Below, piece by piece: positions 22,289 through 35,827 of a DNA stretch of 64,000 nucleotides. The translations under genes were made by a program, and so were the position numbers. The stretch is from Eumeta japonica (lineage: Eukaryota; Arthropoda; Insecta; Lepidoptera; Psychidae): assembly GCA_005406025.1 (NCBI GenBank), contig BGZK01000282.1, forward strand, positions 186,001 to 250,000, read 5' to 3'. The notes beneath the pieces are model-generated. The model was not told the origin of the DNA, did not search any database, and worked only from the letters and a program-made list of their open reading frames with translations. The stretch's first letter is position 1; each line of letters starts with the position of its first letter.

Positions 22289-25227
22289 TACATACCTAGC
22301 AACACATTCAGGTTATAATTCAAAAATGATAAAAAATGAACACCATTTTTAAAAATAAGTTTCTTTCGAGGTTTTTAATAAGTAATTTATTTTGTATAAC
22401 ATTTCGTTTCATATTACAATTCAAATTTATAATTTTTCACAAGAAGCACGTTTTCGTCAATAACAGCCGATAAACGGTGGCTATTTTTCTTTCGTCCACC
22501 AAAATTACTTAACTACATTTAAATTCGTTGAGCCAAAGATAAATTACTTCAGAAGGATCTTTGCCTTGGAGAGCCTTTCTAATCCTTTCAATTGATTTTT
22601 CTAATTTTAATGAATATTTGAAAGCTCATAAAACAGTCGTGCAAAAAATGTTATGGCATAAATCCTTTTTCAATCAGACAAATGTTTTAATTGTGCCCAT
22701 ACAAAAATATAGAAGGAAATTGGATTATCCATATGTTTTTCTCTTAATTAAATGACTTTTGTAACTCGAGCAAAACCAGCCAGTGTCTTTTTGTTAAAAA
22801 TTTCTTTCCACAAAATATTTTGCGTCACCTGGTATTACGGGAAGCTAGGTTTTTGATCCGTTGAAATAATAATATAAACTCACGCCACCTTCCCCGAAGG
22901 TTAGGCAGAGACTATAGACTTCCGCTGAAATTAAAACTGTAATTACAATTAGTGACTTACAGATCAATACGTAATATTTGAAATAGTTTAACTAATAACA
23001 GTAAAATTTAAAAGCTGTGTAAAAAGAATCATAGCTCTATAAAGAGTAAAACATTTTTAAAAAATAACATAGTAACTTTTCATAATATACAACTTACACA
23101 ATATGATCAAATAAATGTTTATGGTTAATTAAACTTAAATAATCCTGACCGTTTTGTAGGGTTTCGTGCATTAAATATATCAATATTATGTATTTTTAAA
23201 TACGATAATAGAAACAAATGTTCATGTTAATATAGATGACAATTTTTACAATTATAAATAGATTAATTTTTGGTGTCGTTGGTGGTCATACAATAGAGCT
23301 CTACCTTATTATCGTCACTACGGACGGTCTATCAAATTCGAAGCTTGTAGATCGTGTAAGGAACATTTCGCCAGACTGAAAACCCCGGGAACGTATTACT
23401 AATATAATGCATTCGTCCAGTTTTATACTCGTTATACATAATCGTTTCAAACGCTTGAAATGTGTAAGAAGGCGCCCGAATCCATACAAGCACCATAAAC
23501 AATAAATCGTGTCAAGCATTTCGTACAAATAAAAAACCTCATGGTTAATCAATTTCAACAAAAGTTAAACTCAAATTTTGAGATTGTAGGCCATATTTTA
23601 ATAGGAACACTTGTGTTTTTTGACTGTAATGCTCACACTGCAATATTGTCCACATCATTTCCCGTTCACGAATAAATAATTGCTACAAAACCCGTTTCCT
23701 AGGCACTACAGCACTTATGAGAATTTTCAAAACTGTTTAGAAGAATACTCCAATATATCAGAACTTCCTCTAAATTGGGTAATTTTCCACGAAAGTTTCC
23801 TAATCCCGCTGTAATTAAGTCTAAAGAAAGTTAATCACTCCAGCCTAAATTCATTAACCATAACTATTGAATAAAACAATCAAAAACATAATAAGGCACG
23901 ATGGATGTTTGGATAATACATTTACACAAGTAGTAAAAAAACGCTACATCAGTTAGCTGTAAAATGAATGTATTTTACTCAGAGGACAACAACAAGAGGA
24001 CGGTATTTTAGAACTCGAAGTTAGAATAAACAACAAGTACCAATCAAAACATGGCAAAAGTATGAAATTTTGTGTAGGAACGTACTTGAAATGGCAGATA
24101 ACATTTTATGACATATGACGTTTGTCTGAACTGACAATTGACAGTTTGATGACGATTTCATACTACGGCGGCTTAAGTGTTAGTACGTACTTATTGGACT
24201 AGAAAAATAATTTAGGAATCTGCTACCACCAGTTTCTTTTGTAAGATTTTCTATTAAAAATAAATACGAAATCTATAAATATTCTGTTCTATATTACATT
24301 AGTGCGGCCCTCTCGATCATAACTTGCTTGCCCATTAATGTCATTGTTTTTACACAAACTTATTATCTTCATTATCTTATAAATAAACGCGAGAGTGGTA
24401 GCGAAGCACTAAGATTCGTAATGAAGCGTCATCAGTTGTTAGTGTCATAGTTAGATTTCTGTTTATTTAACGAGACTAGTTTGTCGAATCTTGATGACAA
24501 CTGAAACAAAGGATAATGATGAAATTGGTCCACTTTTATCAAAACTGATTCATGTATGCAATTTTCTATGTTTATAACGGACGTAATAAGTAAAGAATCA
24601 GAGTAGTGATTATGATTTGCCTTCAATTACATTAAATGTTATTGTAAAAAGGCTGAAATGCTTTTTTTATAATTCTAAATAAGTTACTTCTGTGAAATTG
24701 TTAAAATCAATTACTGTCAAAACACTTCATTACTTGCACGTTTTTTAGTGTAATACTAATAAAATTGTGTCTGTGGCAATTATTGGTATGTATATAATAT
24801 CGCTCTACCAGTAATTTACTCTGATTTGTGGATGGAGGAGGAAGAGGGCGAGCCTTTGTTATGAAGACCCATCACTCAGAATAAAAACTATGGGGACTTA
24901 TCACATGCTCTTCATTGACCTCTTCACTAGCTCCCTAATTTAATTTTTGGCTGTGTATGGAGGAGGAAGAGGTGTAATAACTTATAACAAATTTTTATCT
25001 CACCTAGAAAATGAATGAAATTATTGATTTTAATGTACCATTTGCGCAATAGAACCTACCACTCATAAAAAATCATAACTGTGGGAATTTGTGTGAGAGC
25101 TCACTTGCTCTGCTTGTTTGTCCCTTTCTCAGCAGACAACCTTGATCTAACCTTTCAATTTTAATGTAGTTACTTTTAAAGTTGCAAGGGAGATATACTC
25201 AATCCCTTTTCTGTTTTATTGTTTCAG
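22289..25227. other. Non-coding DNA upstream of the syntaxin gene
   Basis: No exon could be supported. The syntaxin start exon is preceded by a splice acceptor (tattgtttcag, ending at 25227), so its promoter and a 5'UTR exon must lie in this interval or further upstream. A plausible but unproven zone is about 24100-24420, where AT content drops and CpG is more frequent. Confidence 0.4.
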
Positions 25228-25235
25228 ATTGAAAA

Positions 25236-28200
25236 ATGTCTGAACGAGAGTCTTTAGGTGGATCAAGCCGGGATTATGGTGCCATGGCGGCCGTGCCCAC
25301 TGTGGGCTTTGCTGATTTTAGTCCTACTGAGCTGTACAACCTGAGTGAAAACATTGCTACAAATGTTAATTCAATTAACTCAGGCCTCAGATCTGTAGAA
25401 AAAATGATGAAACTGATAGGTGGATCTAACGACAATTTACTACTTAGAGAAAAAATGTGAGTAAACTTTTACCTGCCGAATTTATTATTAATTTTTGTGA
25501 ATTGTTTATAAAAATTATATCACAATGTCTGTTATAAATTATACTATTGTTATAGCCACACAGCTCAACAATCGGTAAATGCTTGTATATCAGCCACTGC
25601 ACGTGATTTACAACGATTGGGGGTTGTGGTCCGTCGTGGGGACAAGCCCCAGAAACTGCAAGTGGAAAGGCTAACCCATGCTTTTAAGGAAGCTCTAGCA
25701 AAGTATTCTACTGTGCAGAAGGTAAGCACATGAAATTGTGGCTAGTGTGAAAATAGAAAATTAGGTTTATGTAGTGTCGTTTTTGTTAATATTATAATAA
25801 TTATTAAAGTAAATTGATTGAATGAATGTTATTAAACTTTCTTGTGGAAGTGAAGAATTTTCACTATGATATAAAATAAAAATATAATAACATACAACGA
25901 GTAATAAATAACAAATATTTTGTGCATCGATAAAAAAAATGTACCTGTATGGTTTCCTATACAGAGAAATCTCTAAGGGTTTTTTACTTTATCATTATAT
26001 ACAGATAATCATTATCACAAAACTTTATCATTAAGATGATTATGTACATGTGAACACAAGTAACTTTCTTATTTGTATATATCTATCTATCTAAATGTAT
26101 AATAACATTTTTTAATAAAACTTAATCCATTGAATCTACCCACAAATAATATTTTACCTGTCAAATTAGCTTCTAAATTATGATTCAACTCTTTCTAGTA
26201 TAGTTGTATTCAGAGTGATTTCGTATATATATTATGTTTTATTACATTATTTATTGTTGTGACTGAAATAGACTCATTTTTATAAAATTCCTTTAAAGCC
26301 CATAAAGAACAACTTTACCTGGTAGGTATGAAATATACTTTATTCTGTAACTCTATAATCTTATAATTTATTTATATATATATATAAATGAAATAGTAAA
26401 CTGACTGACTGATGTATCAATGCACAGCTCAAATTACTGGGTCTTGAGACTTGAAATTTTATATAGAGATTTCTGTTATATTGTAGGAAAACACTAAGAA
26501 AACATTTTTGGAAATTCAACCCTGTGGGGAAATTGGTGAAATTGTTGTATGGATGATGTTTGGAAAATTGAAACCATTAATGCTACAACTATCATACTTA
26601 ACATTTAAGTTACTTATAGAAATAAAAAAATATGTGCATTGTTTTTTTTTAATTAGCCCTGAAGGGAATGAAATATTGTATGGAAATTTGAAACTGCTGA
26701 AGCTATTTATGTCACAATTTATATTTTAGATAATCATTACTAATAAAAAACAAAGATATGCATTATTCTTTAAAGTGATCCTAAAAGGGGTGAAATAAGG
26801 GTTGAAATTTTTACATAAAATAATAAAAATGCTGAAGCTATTAACAACAAAACATATTTTAGATACAAATGAAAAATGACATATATTATTTTTGGAAAAA
26901 TAGCTCTAATATAATGAAATTAGGGATGTAATGTTTTATGGAAAATTGAAACTGCTATCTGTTTTCTCAGCTTTTTTTTGCATGTTGATTTGGTTTTCCA
27001 TTTATTAGTTTATCATGAAACTAGATATATATATTGTACATGCAAAAAAGAAGCTTTTAAAAAAGTAGTTTTGCTTCATTTTCATATTTCTGCCACTAAA
27101 GATTCTAAAAGTTCTTTTATTTGTAGAAAACTAAACTATCCTTGAATACCATTGCCCAAATTTGATCTCGATAGTACTAGCTTTTACTATGTCTTCGTCC
27201 AAATCAATTATGGCTGGTAGCAGAATCTAAATTGCACACAGAATGAGAAATAGAATTAAAAGTTAAGATCCAAGTCAAAATTTATGTATTTTCCTTTTTA
27301 TCCAATTTTTATATTACAAAAGATTTATCAAACCACATTTGAGTGATTTTTTCAAGGTGCATTAGGAGATCCATTATTATATGGAATGTAAATATATGAT
27401 TCTGTATCAATTTTCTAGAAATAATTGTCCTTAGGTTTTGGTTAATTCTATTGGGTTTCATATATTAAATAAAATAAAAAATGTTTAAAATGTTATTTAA
27501 TTGCAGCAAGTGTCAGAGAAAATGCAAGCGCATGCACCAAGACAGATCAAAGCTAACAGCATGACGGCTGAGGAGCGTGCACTGGCTGATGACGAGGAGG
27601 CCAGTGAATTAGCTAACCAACAGGCACAGGTAAATTATTGGTATGGTAGATTATATAAAGCTGCATAAATGTAAGAAAAATATGGGAAAGAGTTTGCAAA
27701 TATTTTCAAGAGGCCTGGCCTTGGAACTGAGGGAACTATGATCGTTTTATTATTCTGTCAAATGAGATATGGAGCAGTGTAACTTTTAAAATTATTGCTA
27801 TTTTATATATTTTTTTCTGCATTTATCTTTAAAACATATGTCATCAATCTGATTGCTAGAAAACTGCAGTTTATAACCGATGTAGAGGCTACTCACCTTA
27901 CCCACTCAATGCTTGCACAAAATTCATTTTTTACATAGCCGAATGTTACTCTTAAGATCCATGTACCCTTAGTGTACAGGCTCGAAAACTCGAAGCATAG
28001 TCAGTTTGCGGATTAACTTCCATTCTTCCCAAAAGTCCAGATGCTCACTGCATGATCATCTATTGACACTGTACAATGGACCCCCGGTAATCCAGCTCCT
28101 GTCTAATCATATAAGACATGCATATCACTGTTAACTAATGCATGATTAAACATAATACAAGGTACTCTTTTTATCCGCCACTGTATTTTGATCTGTAATT

Positions 28201-31200
28201 TGTCAGATTACAAATAATCCTACAAATTTGTTAGTCTGACACTGCCAAGCAAAACATTCGTCAGATTACCGAGGATCCACCTTAGTTTTATTTTAAATTC
28301 TCGCAAATTATAGTATATAAAAATTTGTTTATCCTCTCTAACAAGCTTACCTTTATTGTAGTCAAGTTCTGTCAATCTTTATTTTAATTGTAATTTATGT
28401 CTAAACCTTAGTTCTCAGTTCATAATTAAATAGATTTTGAAGATGTTGTGAGCATGTAATGTGATGTCCATAACATGGGAAATGGAAGCAGAGATGAAAT
28501 GCAAATACCTAAATGGCCACTCTCTGAGATTTAATAATATCATTGCATTATTTATAATTTAATTATCTTAACTCGACAGGCATTGTAAGTGAAAACCAGT
28601 TACGTTAAAGATAATTGCACCTTTTGTTAGATACTACTCTGTGTTGGCATAAGAAAATAATAATGTTTATACAGTGTAAAGTCTGAAAGTTCTTGATAAC
28701 TATTAGTCTACATGGGAGGAATTTGATCCAGAACAAGATATAACATATGTACATACATACATATGTGTTTCACATGGAGTAACTAATTTTTTGTTATATT
28801 CCTCCTTATTTAAAATAGGAATAAATTATGGATATACCTATCAAGTAACTTATATTGAGTAACAGTATTTATTAGTATTATTGATTTTTTTAAATATTAC
28901 TTAAGTTGATTTGATATTACATAAGCATGATAATACTAAAGTTTTTAAAGTTTTGAACATTGCTCTAAATTGGTATATATGCCTGGTATTTTTCACATCA
29001 CATATTGAGCAGTTCTTTATTCAGGAGAGTAGATGTTGTGCTAAAAATCAAGTTTATCTTAAATTATTATTAAATCACTCATATTTTATATTATTATGAG
29101 TCAGAGTTCATGATAAATTATGTGCACTGACAAATAACAAATGTTAAATCTTTATTAACTCTTGAAACAAATCAAGAGACCATTTAACAATGTGTCAACC
29201 ACTATAATTTCACTTCTGCTTTGCTTGCTTAATTATTGCTTTAGTTTACCTGAACTAAATCACTTTGCCTAAGTGGTTATATAAACTTACAAAACACTGC
29301 CAGCAAATCCTCAAGAGAAACTATTGGGTTTGTGTATGTGGTATTATTACTGGCTATTAAACAAAGCTACTGTTGACCATGACTTAATCTTGCTTCTAGA
29401 TGATATATAGTACTATCATCAATAATCAGTCATCACAACAATATTCCCAGGCTCGCCTTGTGGAGTTCGAAACGAGCATGCTTTTAGAGCGAGAAGCCAG
29501 CGTGAATCAACTCGCTGCAGATGTTCTCGATGTGAACCAAATCATGCAAGAATTAGCAGACATGGTTTCTGCACAGGGACAGACTGTTGGTAAGACCTCT
29601 TTTGTGTATTCTTACTGTACAAAATATTGTTGTTTATATACTTTGTTTACTATAAGCAAAATATTTTGATTGTTATAAAACTGAACATGTAAAATAAACT
29701 AGTTTAAAGAACATAATATTTGAAAAAATGTATTTTTGTGACTTGGTTTTTATTAAAAAAAAACGGATGTCATCACTCGCCTTATCAGAGACGTTGTTGC
29801 ATATTTTAAAATGTTATCACCGTCAGTGACTCATTTTCATCCACTCGTGAGACTGAAGGGGGTGAAATGTGTATATATCGAAGGTCGAAGGGACATGTTT
29901 ACGGTATAGTGTATGTTTTGGCAACTCGGAAAAGCGAGTGAAAAGATTATATAACCATTGTATATGAAAGGTTTTTGTTGTTAAAAATGAGAATGAACAT
30001 GCAAATGTTTACATCGGAAAAGCTTTTAATTAATTTATTTGAAATATGTGCCATAAATTATTAGTGTAAAATAAATTTTCTAATTGACTTTGTTTTTCTC
30101 AATGTAATTAACCAAGCCCTTTATGATAATAGAATAAATTAATATGGTTCTAAAGTATTATTCTAATAATGTACTTTTTATCATGTTAGATTCCTCTGTT
30201 TTAAATTTTCTTTTGTCATTGGGCATGTTTAGTCCTATAATGCTTCACATTTTCAATTGTCAAATATTATGTGTATGTAATATATAAAATTGTTATTATG
30301 TATATTATTAATCATTATACATAATATCTATTAATAGTTCTAAAAACCAGTAATCTAATTAAAATCAATAATTTTTTATTTGTGATAATTATTATTAGTA
30401 TTTTAAAAATCTATATATAACTTTATTGAGGAAAATCCATTGAAGTAGAAGCAGTCTTAATTTTTTGTTATTCCCAATATTTTCTTTTGTTTTTAACTAT
30501 TACTTAAGCAATTTCTAGATAGTTGTAAGTAAAAAGTCCTCACCCAAGTTGATATTTTCTTTGATGAACTCTCTCCATTTTAACCTCCCATCGTCTACAG
30601 ACCACCCTACTAGTGTACCCCACTCTAACATAAAGACAATGGTCAGCATTGCAGTTATTGCAGTGGTCATTTTTATGTTGTAGTTTGGTGTTTTACCGTA
30701 TTTCCATTATCATAGTACACATTTTTTTACACTCTATGGAATCCCTAGCTGGAATTTTTTTAACACAATTCCACTTTTAATATGTTAATTTTTCTTGGGA
30801 ATTTCAATTACCATGAAAGAGACAGCTATGGGGTTAGCCATATAATATTCCTGGTTGGACATGACCTTATAAATAATTGCGCATGCGCTGTATTTATCAA
30901 TCACATTTTGCCACCAGGTTTGAAAAGGTATAATATTTTTTTATAATTTATAGTATAGAATACTCATCGAATATGTGCAATGCATCCACACAAACATACC
31001 TCAAACGAAAAGATCTGGATTTGAATCACGATCATGGATACATTGATCAGTTACTTTTTAAGTTAAATTACACCACTCCATACTTGAGTTGGAGTGCACT
31101 TTAACTCGTCTGAAACAATGGTCGTCAGAAACTCTCAACCCACATCGAAACAATGTAAAAAAGTATATATCTAAACTAGTGGAATGATAAAAACTTGGAA

Positions 31201-31390
31201 AAACAATGTTACAGACACTGTGGAGAGCCAGATCGAGGCGGCAAGCTCCAACGTGGAGGCGGGCCGCGAGGAGCTCGCGAAAGCGGCGCAACACCAGAGC
31301 AGTCGTAGAAAAAAAATGTTTTTCATTATACTTATTGTCACCGTAATTATCATAATTCTGATCATTTTCCTGATACGTTCCTTCAGATAA
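25236..31390 (+). CDS. Syx13: Syntaxin 12/13-like Qa-SNARE (five coding exons)
   Basis: An endosomal t-SNARE: it pairs with other SNAREs to drive fusion of endosomal membranes (known family role). Exons by hand: 25236-25456, 25556-25721, 27507-27629, 29451-29589, 31215-31390; all introns are GT-AG and phases agree (2, 0, 0, 1), giving 274 residues. Residues about 25-130 form the N-terminal helical (Habc) region, with 'FSPTELYNLSENIATN' and 'RRGDKPQKLQVERL' as in insect syntaxin 13. The SNARE motif spans about 184-241 ('EREASVNQLAADVLDVNQIM') with zero-layer Gln212 in 'SAQGQTVD', so it is Q-type. A single hydrophobic anchor fills 251-270 after a basic 'RRKK'. The ATG at 25236 follows a 5'UTR acceptor ending at 25227. 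A stronger-looking acceptor ending at 29399 would add 17 in-frame residues to exon 4. Paralogue choice (12/13 rather than 7) is from N-terminal resemblance and less certain than the SNARE call. Confidence 0.93.
26395..26965 (+). repeat. Dispersed repeat family B body in syntaxin intron 2
   Basis: Starts 'aaactgactgactgatgtatc' then 'aatgcacagctcaaattactgg', and continues with repeated 'gaaattgaaacc-tta-tgcta' and 'ccct-agggg-gaaat' blocks at 26515, 26655 and 26785. This matches the body of the repeat at 6995-7665. It lacks the GAT/CCG array and the GC-rich end. The open frame 26508-26729 is part of the repeat. Confidence 0.5.
28074..28282. mobile_element. Tigger/pogo-like MITE in syntaxin intron 3
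   Basis: A 209-bp element bounded by TA dinucleotides (28072-28073 and 28283-28284). The left end CAATGGACCCCCGGTAATCC and right end (reverse complement AGGTGGATCCTCGGTAATCT) are imperfect inverted repeats of the form typical of Tigger/pogo elements ('cagtggaccccc'). It has no coding capacity. Confidence 0.7.
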
Positions 31391-31795
31391 AACTTTGAAA
31401 GTATGGATTTTTATGTTGAACTAATATGAAAATTTCAGTTGACGTCTTATATCGATTGGCTTCTTTCAAAAATGTAAAGTGTAAAAATTTGAGAATATCT
31501 TATGTTATACATGTATCGATGTCTCATTAAAAATGTGTGTAACTTATAGCTTTAACTTTAAACGGTAGTAAGTTAAGGCGGAAATCTTAAAAATTGAATT
31601 GAGTACTGAAAAATATAATAACTGTAACAAAACTAGAATTTGATCCTTCTCATAAAACTACCAATATTTTCAGTATTAGATAACTAATGTTGTAATTATA
31701 ATTTGGTGATTATGGTAAAAACTGAAAAATGTGAAGTATAAACATGATTAAAAGATTTTTTTGAGGTATAAGAAAAGGAAGGCACTGATAATTTT

Positions 31796-31801
31796 AATAA
31801 A
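31796..31801 (+). other. Candidate poly(A) signal for the syntaxin gene
   Basis: First canonical AATAAA after the stop codon, 406 nt downstream. An ATTAAA variant lies nearer, around 31526. Use of either is not shown by sequence alone. Confidence 0.35.
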
Positions 31802-32229
31802 TCACCTGTAGTAGAATACTGAACTTGCCCATAAAATAATTTTCTTCTTTAATACACCAGTCTTATCTCTACATAAGTACTAGTACTATCAGACTAGTAA
31901 TAACTGACAATACATTATCACTTGCCTAAAGTGCTGATACATACAATGCCTAAATTATTTTATTTAGCTGTAGAATAATATATATATGAAAAAAGAAATT
32001 TTGTATTGAATCTATGGAAAGGCAAAAAAAGTGATAATCCAAGGAAAATGGGAAAAGAATAGAAAAAGATAATAAAAAAATTAGAAACATATTTGTTATT
32101 TGACTTTGTCTTCAATAACATTATTTGACTGATTATATTTTAGAATTAACCTTGTATACCCACTTGTAGTGCTACCTGACAAGTATTTCATTTTCATTAT
32201 TTAATAGTATTATTGTGATGTTTCATATA

Positions 32230-32299
32230 CACTGCCATATACAAAAAAAATATTTATTTACTAATAACAAAATTAAGTGTATTTTTGTGTATGGCAGTG
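32230..32299. repeat. 70-bp hairpin with 18-bp arms
   Basis: Arms CACTGCCATATACAAAAA and (reverse complement) CACTGCCATACACAAAAA differ at one base and enclose 34 bp of AT-rich DNA. It may be a tiny MITE or a structured part of a long 3'UTR. Confidence 0.8.
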
Positions 32300-34291
32300 G
32301 TAATGTTATTTAGGTATTTATCGCTGTGTATATGGCCTTATATGATTTAGGGAATCAAATGTGTCTATATTTATCATAGTTAGTTTATAATTAACACAGA
32401 ATAAAAACAGGAATGTACTGTTAGTACATTTCCAGAACACATCCACGAATATTGCCGAAAAACGAAGTGAATAAAATTTAACTGCGTTGAGGTGATTCAT
32501 GCTTCATTACAATGCACATTCAGCCATAAAAATGCCGTTTTCAATTTTTAAAATACCCAAACAGCTTTTGCGTAAACATGACAGCTTATAAAGAAATGCA
32601 AGCTTAGAAAGTGTGTATTTTATGCAGTTTTATAGTGTCATCGCCACATAAAAGGAACACTGTATAGTAACTTGTTTAATATAAGTAACAGACAACCGAA
32701 GCTTCAATTTACGATTCTGAATTATGATTGTGCATTATTACAATCTGGTTTTAACATTGAAATCTATTTCGTATATCTCGAATCAAAATCATGCATGAAA
32801 TAATCAATCTTTGTAATTTATGCAATAAGGTCAACTTTACATTGTCTCTACTTTCGTTAGAAGCTCTACTTAACAAAATTTAATCTATGAAAATAGAATA
32901 GGCATACGTTTTTCAGCCCTGAAACTCGACATGTCACTATTGAATCAATTTTATTCATAAAAAATGTGCGTTTGCGTTATTGTGTGCGGTAGATTAAATA
33001 TACTGGCCACTTCATTAATGGAAATTGAAAGTATGAATGTGAAAATTGCGATAAAGATATTAGGGAATTAACACATATCCCTACCTCTATATAAAAAAAT
33101 GCTCTGTGATTTCAAAGTATGTAATATTTCAACGATACTCCGTTCTGTCAGTAGCCAGGTAGCTTGTAATGTACGGCAGTTCCTTGCTAAACATTGGCAT
33201 GAAGAAAGACCTAAATAATCTTATAATTTTGTATATGTTTCACTGTGATCTAAAGTAGGTCTGTGTGACGGAAGCTCTTTATTAAGTTTCTTCATGCCCA
33301 AATTCAGATGTTTATGTGATTGTCTATTCAGAGCTTAACACTTGATGAAACTTTGTTATTGAACATTCCAAAGAAATTAATACTCTATTAAAATGTATGT
33401 TTTAATTTTAATACTGGAATTTCTAAGAGCACCTTTGTATTAATCGTTTTTTCATAAATAAATATATATCTGTCATTATATAGAAGTTTTTATTTCTCCC
33501 AACTGTACTATATGTCAAACCGATTTGTGTGGCGCTGAAGTGAAAAGAGATGTCCACTTACGCATAGTATGCGTAGTCTGCTATGTAACGTAGTGTTACG
33601 TAGCTCAATTAATACTTCCAAATATCAATATTCTGAACTGAATTGTTATTTTACTATTTTTAAATCAAATACATTATATATATTTTGTTTAAATTTCGGC
33701 CCCCGAGGCGAGTTGACCACGGCCCTTGTATTCTATTTGTCAGATTCAGAGGTCACCTTTTGGTCATCTTACTCATACCAGGAATGGTAGGGTAGGGTCA
33801 TAGTAATTTTTCTGTGTTTATTTTCGTTTTCATCTTTTTTTTAACATTTCGTAATGTTTTATTTTATTCATTATTTATTATCATTTTTTTTTTTTATTAT
33901 GACCCATTTTATGTTTTCTTGTCTATAAAATTATACTTATGCTGTGTATTTCATCCTGTTATGACATTTCTTGTACCTAATTACATATTGTTTACTTATG
34001 TCTATATAATTTCAATATAGGCAATTGTTTTTATTTTCTAGTACAAATTTTCGCTACCATCCTAGGCCTATTTATTTCTACCATACATCAAATCACGTTC
34101 TATACACTTACACCCCATTAACTAAACATCATCGCATTAACTGTCTGCTTATTCTACTGTAAGGTTTGACAATCATATTGCACAAATCTAAAAACTTTTC
34201 CCTCTTAATCGCATTTTCCAAAATTTCCGGAAAGTGCTGCCGCGAGGTTCGGACGCCAATCCCTGCGTCTAGCGCCGCACGCTCCCGAATA

Positions 34292-34915
34292 CTTGCGTCC
34301 CATACAAGCTCCTTGATAGAAATCTAATGAACCGTGTACTCGTTGCAATTTTCTATTGAAATATGAAACCGATCCGTTTTTGAAAAGATGGATCACTGGT
34401 GATGAAAAATTGATTATTACTGATAAGAACATACGAAAAGATCCACAGACTATAGCAAGACCCGCATTAAATCGCAATAAGTTGATGCTATGTGTATGGC
34501 GGGATTGGAAGGGCATTGTTCATTATTAGATTTTACCGCCAGCTAAAACTACTAATTTGGATCTCTACGCCAACAGCTGATGACACTAGCAAAAAGAAGA
34601 GAAAAAACGGCCAGAATTAATCAAGAGAAAGGGTATGGTTTTTCAACATGATAATGCCAGCCATTGCCAGCGTACACACATTTTGTTCATCCACCAAATA
34701 TTGAAAGAATTTGGTTGGGAAGTGTTAATGCATCCACATAACACTCAGATTTTCACTTGAACTCTTTAGGTAGTGTTAGATTAACATCAAGACAGGACTA
34801 TCAAAACGAATTGTTGCAGGTTTTTTGATTAGAAGTACCAAACTTTCTATAGCAATGAGATTATGTCACTACCTTCAAAATGGCAACAAGTTTTTGAACA
34901 AAATGGCATACATAT
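34292..34915 (+). pseudogene. Mariner transposase remnant, copy 2
   Basis: The + strand, with frame changes, reads 'CVPYKLLDRNLMNRV' (mariner 'WVPHELTERNLMNRV'), 'DPFLKRWITGDEK' (first catalytic Asp), '[19 protein letters not shown]', a stop, 'TTNLDLYA', then 'MVFQHDNASH' (second Asp) and 'ILKEFGWEVLMHP'. The block with the third aspartate is degraded. At least three frameshifts or stops make it inactive. The N-terminal helix-turn-helix part is missing. Shares a nearly identical stretch (about 34455-34510) with the copy at 61838-62425. Confidence 0.85.
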
Positions 34916-35215
34916 AATTAAATATAAATAAAATATGATGAAAAATTATCTTGAATTTGTATATAAAATATGAAAAAACTCTTTCCCTGATCCTGTATTA
35001 TAGGTAATGATTTATTTGTACATGTCAGATATATCACACATAATAAACCCTTATACATAAACACTACCTTACATCTTAGTTAATAAGATTTATTCTATAT
35101 CATGGATATACCAAGGCAATGACAACACAAACATATAACTTCGTAAGATCTGAGACAAATATTAGTACATATTATGAAGTATTTGCTCAACTGAGCTTTC
35201 ATCCCGTGACTTTGG
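34916..35215. other. AT-rich spacer
   Basis: Possible mariner 3' flank; no terminal inverted repeat was recognised and no gene is seen. Confidence 0.4.
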
Positions 35216-35223
35216 CTTAGCAG

Positions 35224-35776
35224 CAGGGGCGTAGCTACCGCCGTATCTGCCGTATCAATTATACGGGGCCCCCAGACCACGGGGCCCCCAACGTGCGTAA
35301 GCAAAAATTAATAAAAAGTTTCCAAATTTTTTCTTATTTCACAAATGACAAATGTCAAAAAAAGCAATTTCTTTTTTCCCGCGTAAAGCGTGCGTTCAAA
35401 AGTTGGCAGTATTCCCTAACAGCAATCATGGACTAAGAAAGCATGTTAAAGTGATAAGGTTGAAGTTTAAACATTTTGGCAATAAATGAAAGACGTACTA
35501 TGATCTATTTGACAGTGAAAGAAAAAAAAAATGAATATTAATGTAATTCGCTGCACATAAATAATTACGGTTGCTATGGCAACGATCAAGATGGCGTACA
35601 AAACCCTTTAGTACTCAATGTATGAATAAAAATATTAAGGTCATAACTTATTTTTTAATGAATTTTTCAATTCTTTAGTGGTTATTTTGTTATCCGGAGC
35701 ACAGTCGAATCCAAAAAAAATCCCAAAAATCGCTCTAGCCGTTCTCGAGTTATAAATGGTGTAACTAACACAACTT

Positions 35777-35827
<51 letters not shown>

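Larger units (their letters stand above)
31391..34291. other. Syntaxin 3' flank and intergenic AT-rich DNA
   Basis: Contains the likely syntaxin 3'UTR. Beyond about 31.8 kb no gene was recognised. A hairpin lies at 32230-32299. A slightly GC-richer scrap at 33700-33795 ('ggcccccgaggcgagttgac') and a short GC-rich scrap at 34230-34290 are unassigned. Confidence 0.4.

Noticed and set aside
33814..34020. 68-residue hydrophobic frame that looks like a membrane peptide
   Set aside because: Comes from T-rich low-complexity DNA; Phe/Ile-rich translations are expected there.
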